From NCBI RefSeq assembly GCF_040195635.1, contig NZ_JBEFTX010000027.1, positions 29,527 through 93,526 on the forward strand: a DNA stretch of 64,000 nucleotides, in the 5' to 3' direction. Below are positions 60,344-64,000 of the stretch, in pieces (positions within the stretch are counted from its first letter, which is position 1; each line of letters starts with the position of its first letter). The notes under the pieces are model-generated. The model was given only the letters and a program-made list of their open reading frames with translations, did no database searches and was not told the DNA's origin. The position numbers and the translations under genes are program-made. This DNA is from Thermasporomyces sp040195635 (lineage in GTDB: Bacteria; Actinomycetota; Actinomycetes; Propionibacteriales; Actinopolymorphaceae).

Positions 60344-61993
60344 ATGTGGCCGCGTCGTCGACTCCTTCGTACGGCAGGTGTGACGGGTGCCTGGCTTGCA
60401 TCGATGATGGCCAGCAACACTGGTCACGCCGAGACCCAACCTGTGGTCTTTCCTGACTATCCGTTCAAGCTTGGAGTCGCGTCCGGCGATCCGTTGCAGG
60501 ACGGCGTCGTACTGTGGACCAAACTCGCTACGGAGCCCCTGGCAGCAGATGGCCACGGTGGAATCCCGCCCCTGCCGATACCCGTGCGCTGGGAGGTCGC
60601 CGAGGACGAGAGGTTCCGGCGGGTCGTCGCCCGTGGGGTCGAGCAGACGGGGCCGAACCTCGGACACTCGGTCCACGCGGAGGTCAGTGGGCTCCGCCCC
60701 GAGCGCAGCTACTTCTACCGTTTCCGCGCCGGCTCGGAAATCAGTCCCGTCGGTCGGACCCGAACGGCACCCGCCGCCCACAACCAGCCGGCAACACTGA
60801 GATTTGCGCAAGCGTCCTGCCAGCATGTCCCCCACGGGTTCTACACCGCCTACCAGCACATGGCCCAACAGGATCTCGACCTCGTTGTCTTTCTCGGCGA
60901 CTACATCTACGAAGGACCGGCGCAGGGTTCCCTCGGGCGCGGACACCAACCGCCGATCGAGATCTCCGCCCTCGCGGAGTACCGCGTGCGGTACGGGCAG
61001 TACCGCTCCGAACCCGAACTTCAGGCCGTGCATGCGAGCTTCCCCTGGCTCGTCGTCTGGGACGATCACGAGCTGGACAGCGACTGGGCGGACGAGGTCC
61101 CGAGCGATGGTCAGCCGATCGCGGACTTCCTCCGTCGTCGGGCGGCGGCGTTCCAGGTCTACTACGAGTTCATGCCGCTCCGCTCGACATCGATCGCCCA
61201 AGGAATCGACCTGCAGCTGTTTCGTCGCATCCATTGGGGAAGGTTGGCGACGTTCCACCTGCTCGACACCCGTCAGTACCGCGACGCACAGGTGTGTGGA
61301 GGCGGCTTCGCCGACTGTCCCGAGGCGTTCGACCCCACCCGCTCGATCCTCGGTGCCGACCAGGAAAGCTGGCTGATCGACGGCTTCCAACGTTCGACGG
61401 CACGCTGGGACATTCTCGCTCAGCAGGTGGTCTTCGCCCGCCGTCTCGTCGAACGTGAGGGGATCCTGACGACGAGAATGGACGCGTGGGACGGGTACGT
61501 GGCCAGTCAGGAACGCATCACCGAAGGGTGGATCGATGCGGGCGTCCGCAACCCGATCGTCCTGTCCGGTGACGTACACGCCCACTGGGCAACCGATCTC
61601 AAGCTCGACTATCTGGATCCCGCGGCGGAGACCGTCGGCTCCGAACTCGTGACCACCTCGATCACCACCGACGGGAACGGTGAGGACAGTTTCGGCGACC
61701 ACCCGATCTTCGCCGACAACCCGCACCTGCGCTTCTACACGAACCTTCGCGGATACGTCACGATCACCATCACACCCGAGCATCTGGCCGCCGACCTGCA
61801 ATGCGTACGACGAGTGACCGAACCCGGTGCCGAGGTGTTCACCCGGGCCTCGTTCGTGGTCGACGACGGCGTACGCGGACTCCGGCAGACGCTGGACCGG
61901 CCGCCCACCCCCGATGAGGCGCGCAGACTGCCGGACAGAACTCGGGAGGAAGCGATAAGAGCACTCATCGCCAAGGAAACGGCTGATCCTTGA
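60344..61993 (+). CDS. phoD: Alkaline phosphatase D family protein (PhoD)
   Basis: The product is 549 residues from ATG 60344, behind GGGAGACAAGGT; an ATG at 60305 is less likely. A Tat signal (PRRRLLRTAGVTGAW) ends near the TGHA boundary. PhoD blocks are FPFKLGVASGDPLQDGVVLWTKL, FAQASCQHVPHGFYTAYQHM, DLVVFLGDYIYEG, WDDHELDSDW and VLSGDVHAHWATDL, which hold the iron/calcium ligands. It is an exported phosphomonoesterase/diesterase. No PHO-box promoter was seen. Confidence 0.93.
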   Translation: MWPRRRLLRTAGVTGAWLASMMASNTGHAETQPVVFPDYPFKLGVASGDPLQDGVVLWTKLATEPLAADGHGGIPPLPIPVRWEVAEDERFRRVVARGVEQTGPNLGHSVHAEVSGLRPERSYFYRFRAGSEISPVGRTRTAPAAHNQPATLRFAQASCQHVPHGFYTAYQHMAQQDLDLVVFLGDYIYEGPAQGSLGRGHQPPIEISALAEYRVRYGQYRSEPELQAVHASFPWLVVWDDHELDSDWADEVPSDGQPIADFLRRRAAAFQVYYEFMPLRSTSIAQGIDLQLFRRIHWGRLATFHLLDTRQYRDAQVCGGGFADCPEAFDPTRSILGADQESWLIDGFQRSTARWDILAQQVVFARRLVEREGILTTRMDAWDGYVASQERITEGWIDAGVRNPIVLSGDVHAHWATDLKLDYLDPAAETVGSELVTTSITTDGNGEDSFGDHPIFADNPHLRFYTNLRGYVTITITPEHLAADLQCVRRVTEPGAEVFTRASFVVDDGVRGLRQTLDRPPTPDEARRLPDRTREEAIRALIAKETADP

Positions 61994-62075
61994 TCGGCGA
62001 ACTGGAAAGACCGGGCGTTCGTTTCGGCGGATTCGTTGGCGGTGGTGTGGTTTCCGTTGCCGAGTGGAGAGATAC

Positions 62076-63329
62076 GTGACTGTGGATGACAAAGGCATGT
62101 CCGCACAGGCACTGCCGGTCGGCGGTGCGTGGTGCTGGTTCGGCGATCCGCGGGCGCTCCACCACGAAGGCAGGTACAAGCGTACGTTCGTGAGCTATAT
62201 CAGTGACGCGGGCGATATCGTGATCGCGCAGTACGACCACGGCACCGGCGAACTTTCGACGTCCACGCTGATGAGCGGTTTCCCCAAAGACGATCACAAC
62301 AACCCGGCGATCTGCGTGCGCCCCGATGGCCGGATCATGGCCTTCTGGACGGGTCACCAGTATCCCGGCGTACCGATCTACTACCGACGTTCGATGCTGG
62401 CCGAAGACATCACCGGCGGTTGGGAACCCGTCCGCGAGATCACCGACAACACCAGTGGCGACCGCCCCGGATTCACCTACCAGAATCTCGCCCAGCTCAG
62501 CAGGGAACCTGGCCGGCTCTTCGTGTTCTGGCGTGGCGGCAATTTCAATCCGACATTCTCCACCACCGTCGACGGCGAGACATGGACACCGGCGGCCACA
62601 TTGATCAGCTCTCCCGGTGAACGCCCGTATGTGAAGGTGTTTTCGGACGGAACCGACACCATTCACTTCGCGTTCACCCAGGCACATCCCAACCGTGTGC
62701 GCACCAGCATCTACTACATGTACTACCGAGCCGGCAGCCTTCACCGCGCCGACGGGACACCGATCGGCGACCTGGGCGCCGCCATCCGGCCGGATCAGGC
62801 TGATCTGGTCTACGATGCCGCGACCGCCGGGCCCAAGGCTTGGATATGGGACATCGCCTGCGACTCCGCTGGCCGGCCGATTCTCGTCTACGCGACGTTT
62901 CCCTCCGACACCGACCACCGCTATCGGTATGCCCGCTGGGACAACGCAGGCTCGTGGGTGGACACCGAGATCACGGCTGCCGGAGATTCGATCAGTGCCG
63001 ACGGCAACGAGCCCAACTATTCCGGCGGGATCTCCTTGGACCACGCCAACCCGTCGATGGTCCTGCTGTCCCGCCAGGAGCCGGGCGAGGGCGGCCGGCA
63101 CGAGATCTCCCGCTGGACCACCACGGACCAAGGCGCCAGCTGGGATTCGGTGGCGATCACCTCGAACTCGCGGGAACTCAACGTACGCCCGATCAAGCCA
63201 CACGGGATGCGCGGTGACGGCGCACTCAGTGTGCTCTGGATGGCTGGCGAGTACCCCAGCTACACGTCGTACCAGACCCGCATCATGGCGCTCGGCGAAG
63301 ACGGCATGCCGTTCGCACTGTGCCGCTGA
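62076..63329 (+). CDS. BNR-4 repeat protein
   Basis: The product is 417 residues from GTG 62076 (GGAGAG 6 nt upstream; GTG 62064 is another start). It has Trp/Asp-rich propeller repeats: GGAWCWFGDPRALHHEGRYKRTFVSYIS, DHNNPAICVRPDGRIMAFWTGHQ, GFTYQNLAQLS, RLFVFWRGGNFNPTFSTTVDGETWTP. This is the BNR_4 domain, which also occurs in ulvan-lyase families PL24/25. No signal peptide is seen. It lies 83 nt after phoD and near a sulfatase, pointing to processing of sulfated glycans, but the activity is unproven. Confidence 0.8.
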   Translation: MTVDDKGMSAQALPVGGAWCWFGDPRALHHEGRYKRTFVSYISDAGDIVIAQYDHGTGELSTSTLMSGFPKDDHNNPAICVRPDGRIMAFWTGHQYPGVPIYYRRSMLAEDITGGWEPVREITDNTSGDRPGFTYQNLAQLSREPGRLFVFWRGGNFNPTFSTTVDGETWTPAATLISSPGERPYVKVFSDGTDTIHFAFTQAHPNRVRTSIYYMYYRAGSLHRADGTPIGDLGAAIRPDQADLVYDAATAGPKAWIWDIACDSAGRPILVYATFPSDTDHRYRYARWDNAGSWVDTEITAAGDSISADGNEPNYSGGISLDHANPSMVLLSRQEPGEGGRHEISRWTTTDQGASWDSVAITSNSRELNVRPIKPHGMRGDGALSVLWMAGEYPSYTSYQTRIMALGEDGMPFALCR

Positions 63330-63803
63330 CCGCTGCTGTAGCTGAGCCGGCTCGACGACTTCGAAGTGCTTCGACTGGTGTCGGCCCGTTCCGACCTGCC
63401 GGTTCATCCATCCTCGTGCTCGCCGGGCCGATCTCTCGCAGGTGGCCGGTTCCGGCCGTGTCTCGTCGCTCGCTCTCGCGACTCTGCCACGCAGTGGTCC
63501 GACGGGCTGACGTCCAATTTCGACGGATCTGAATCCTTCTCCGACCTCGATGAACTGGGCCCGAACAGGGACATCTCGGGCTAGCCCTTCAATTTCGCCG
63601 CACTCGGACCTCGACGTCGAGGTGGTGGATGCGGCGGGACGACTCCAACAGCGCGCACCTCACTGGCGGCAGGATGGCCCTCTGGTGTAGAAATAGCGAG
63701 CTTCTGAGGCTGGGGGGTCAATGTCTGAGTATCGTCATGCCGTTGATCAGCGATGTGCTCGCTATTCGAGGTCCCTCCCGGACCCGTCGGTCAAGGAAGC
63801 CAT
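63330..63803. other. Gene-free stretch before the nucleotide-sugar dehydrogenase
   Basis: About 470 bases with no supported gene; the open frames here have no ribosome-binding sites. A 16-bp perfect palindrome ACCTCGACGTCGAGGT lies at 63608-63623 and could be a regulator site. Confidence 0.35.
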
Positions 63804-64000
63804 ATGAACCAATCGTCGTCCAACCACGATGTGCTCCAGCACGGAGTGCAGCCACCTCAGAGCCAGACAAAGCGTGACCTTGCTGTCGTTGGTCTGGGGT
63901 ATGTCGGCCTGCCGTTGGTCCGTGAGGGCTGCCGGGCGGGGCTTGGTGTCGTCGGGCTCGACGTCTCTGACCGGGTGATCGCCGGGCTGTCTTCGGGCCG
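63804..64000 (+). CDS. Nucleotide-sugar dehydrogenase, N-terminal part (runs off window)
   Basis: Starts at ATG 63804, with AAGGAAG about 5 nt upstream, and is open to the window end. After a ~20-residue leader the Rossmann motif reads DLAVVGLGYVGLPLVREGCRAGLGVVGLDVSDRVIAGL. This is the start of the UDP-glucose / UDP-N-acetyl-mannosaminuronate dehydrogenase family (GxGYVGLPL), which oxidises sugar nucleotides with NAD for cell-surface glycans. The catalytic Cys and substrate domain lie outside. Confidence 0.85.
   Translation, partial: MNQSSSNHDVLQHGVQPPQSQTKRDLAVVGLGYVGLPLVREGCRAGLGVVGLDVSDRVIAGLSSG

Noticed and set aside
1..64000. CRISPR array
   Set aside because: No regularly spaced direct repeats were seen.

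Overview
This window is high-GC DNA whose gene content points to an actinomycete. It carries a dnaK-grpE-dnaJ stress operon, an ECF41-type sigma factor, an Stf0 sulfotransferase, a rifampin phosphotransferase, MmyB-type regulators and many GTG starts. Family-level placement (for example Propionibacteriales) is only a guess.

Layout. 0-1.5 kb (minus): 5' part of a secreted fibronectin III / FG-GAP repeat protein that runs off the window. 1.97-3.35 kb: two tandem tRNA-like sequences directly in front of a frameshifted gene of unknown function. 3.4-4.7 kb: a DUF7144 membrane protein and a truncated tyrosine phosphatase. 4.9-17.6 kb (minus): a long, tightly packed stress array, in transcription order dnaK, grpE, dnaJ, cbpM-like, clpB (frameshifted), thioredoxin, cNMP-TrxR fusion, phosphoribosyltransferase-erythromycin esterase fusion, DUF2267, a coiled-coil protein and MscS. 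Divergent from it at 17.9-19.0 kb are a DUF1931 histone-fold protein and Hsp20. Together these look like a proteostasis/redox/dormancy island.

19.2-29 kb is an accessory region with integrase remnants, a frameshifted large protein, several orphan hypothetical genes, a complete IS3-family element nested in a decayed IS110-family element, a deoxyribosyltransferase-like gene, a methyltransferase and a DUF2461 protein. 29.2-32.1 kb holds an NAD-dependent epimerase and an ECF41 sigma factor behind a promoter that fits the ECF41 consensus, then an SDR. 32.2-38.4 kb holds an Stf0 sulfotransferase and a glycan-use group (GH43-like enzyme, ROK regulator, GH5 cellulase with ricin lectin). 39.2-42.2 kb has two aldo/keto reductases around an MmyB-type regulator. 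42.4-45.4 kb has a zinc-type CDF exporter and a YibE/F membrane protein.

45.7-51.5 kb mixes intact enzymes (PCD-VOC fusion, arylamine N-acetyltransferase, PhyH dioxygenase, EfeU/FTR1 iron permease with an IdeR-like box) with decayed genes (response regulator, DUF1254/1214, AraC). 51.5-56.6 kb has a serine hydrolase and a rifampin phosphotransferase with a divergent TetR regulator. 56.7-63.3 kb carries a sulfatase, an oligopeptide-type solute-binding lipoprotein, a PhoD-like phosphatase and a BNR-4 protein, suggesting use of sulfated or phosphorylated organic matter. The window ends in the start of a nucleotide-sugar dehydrogenase.
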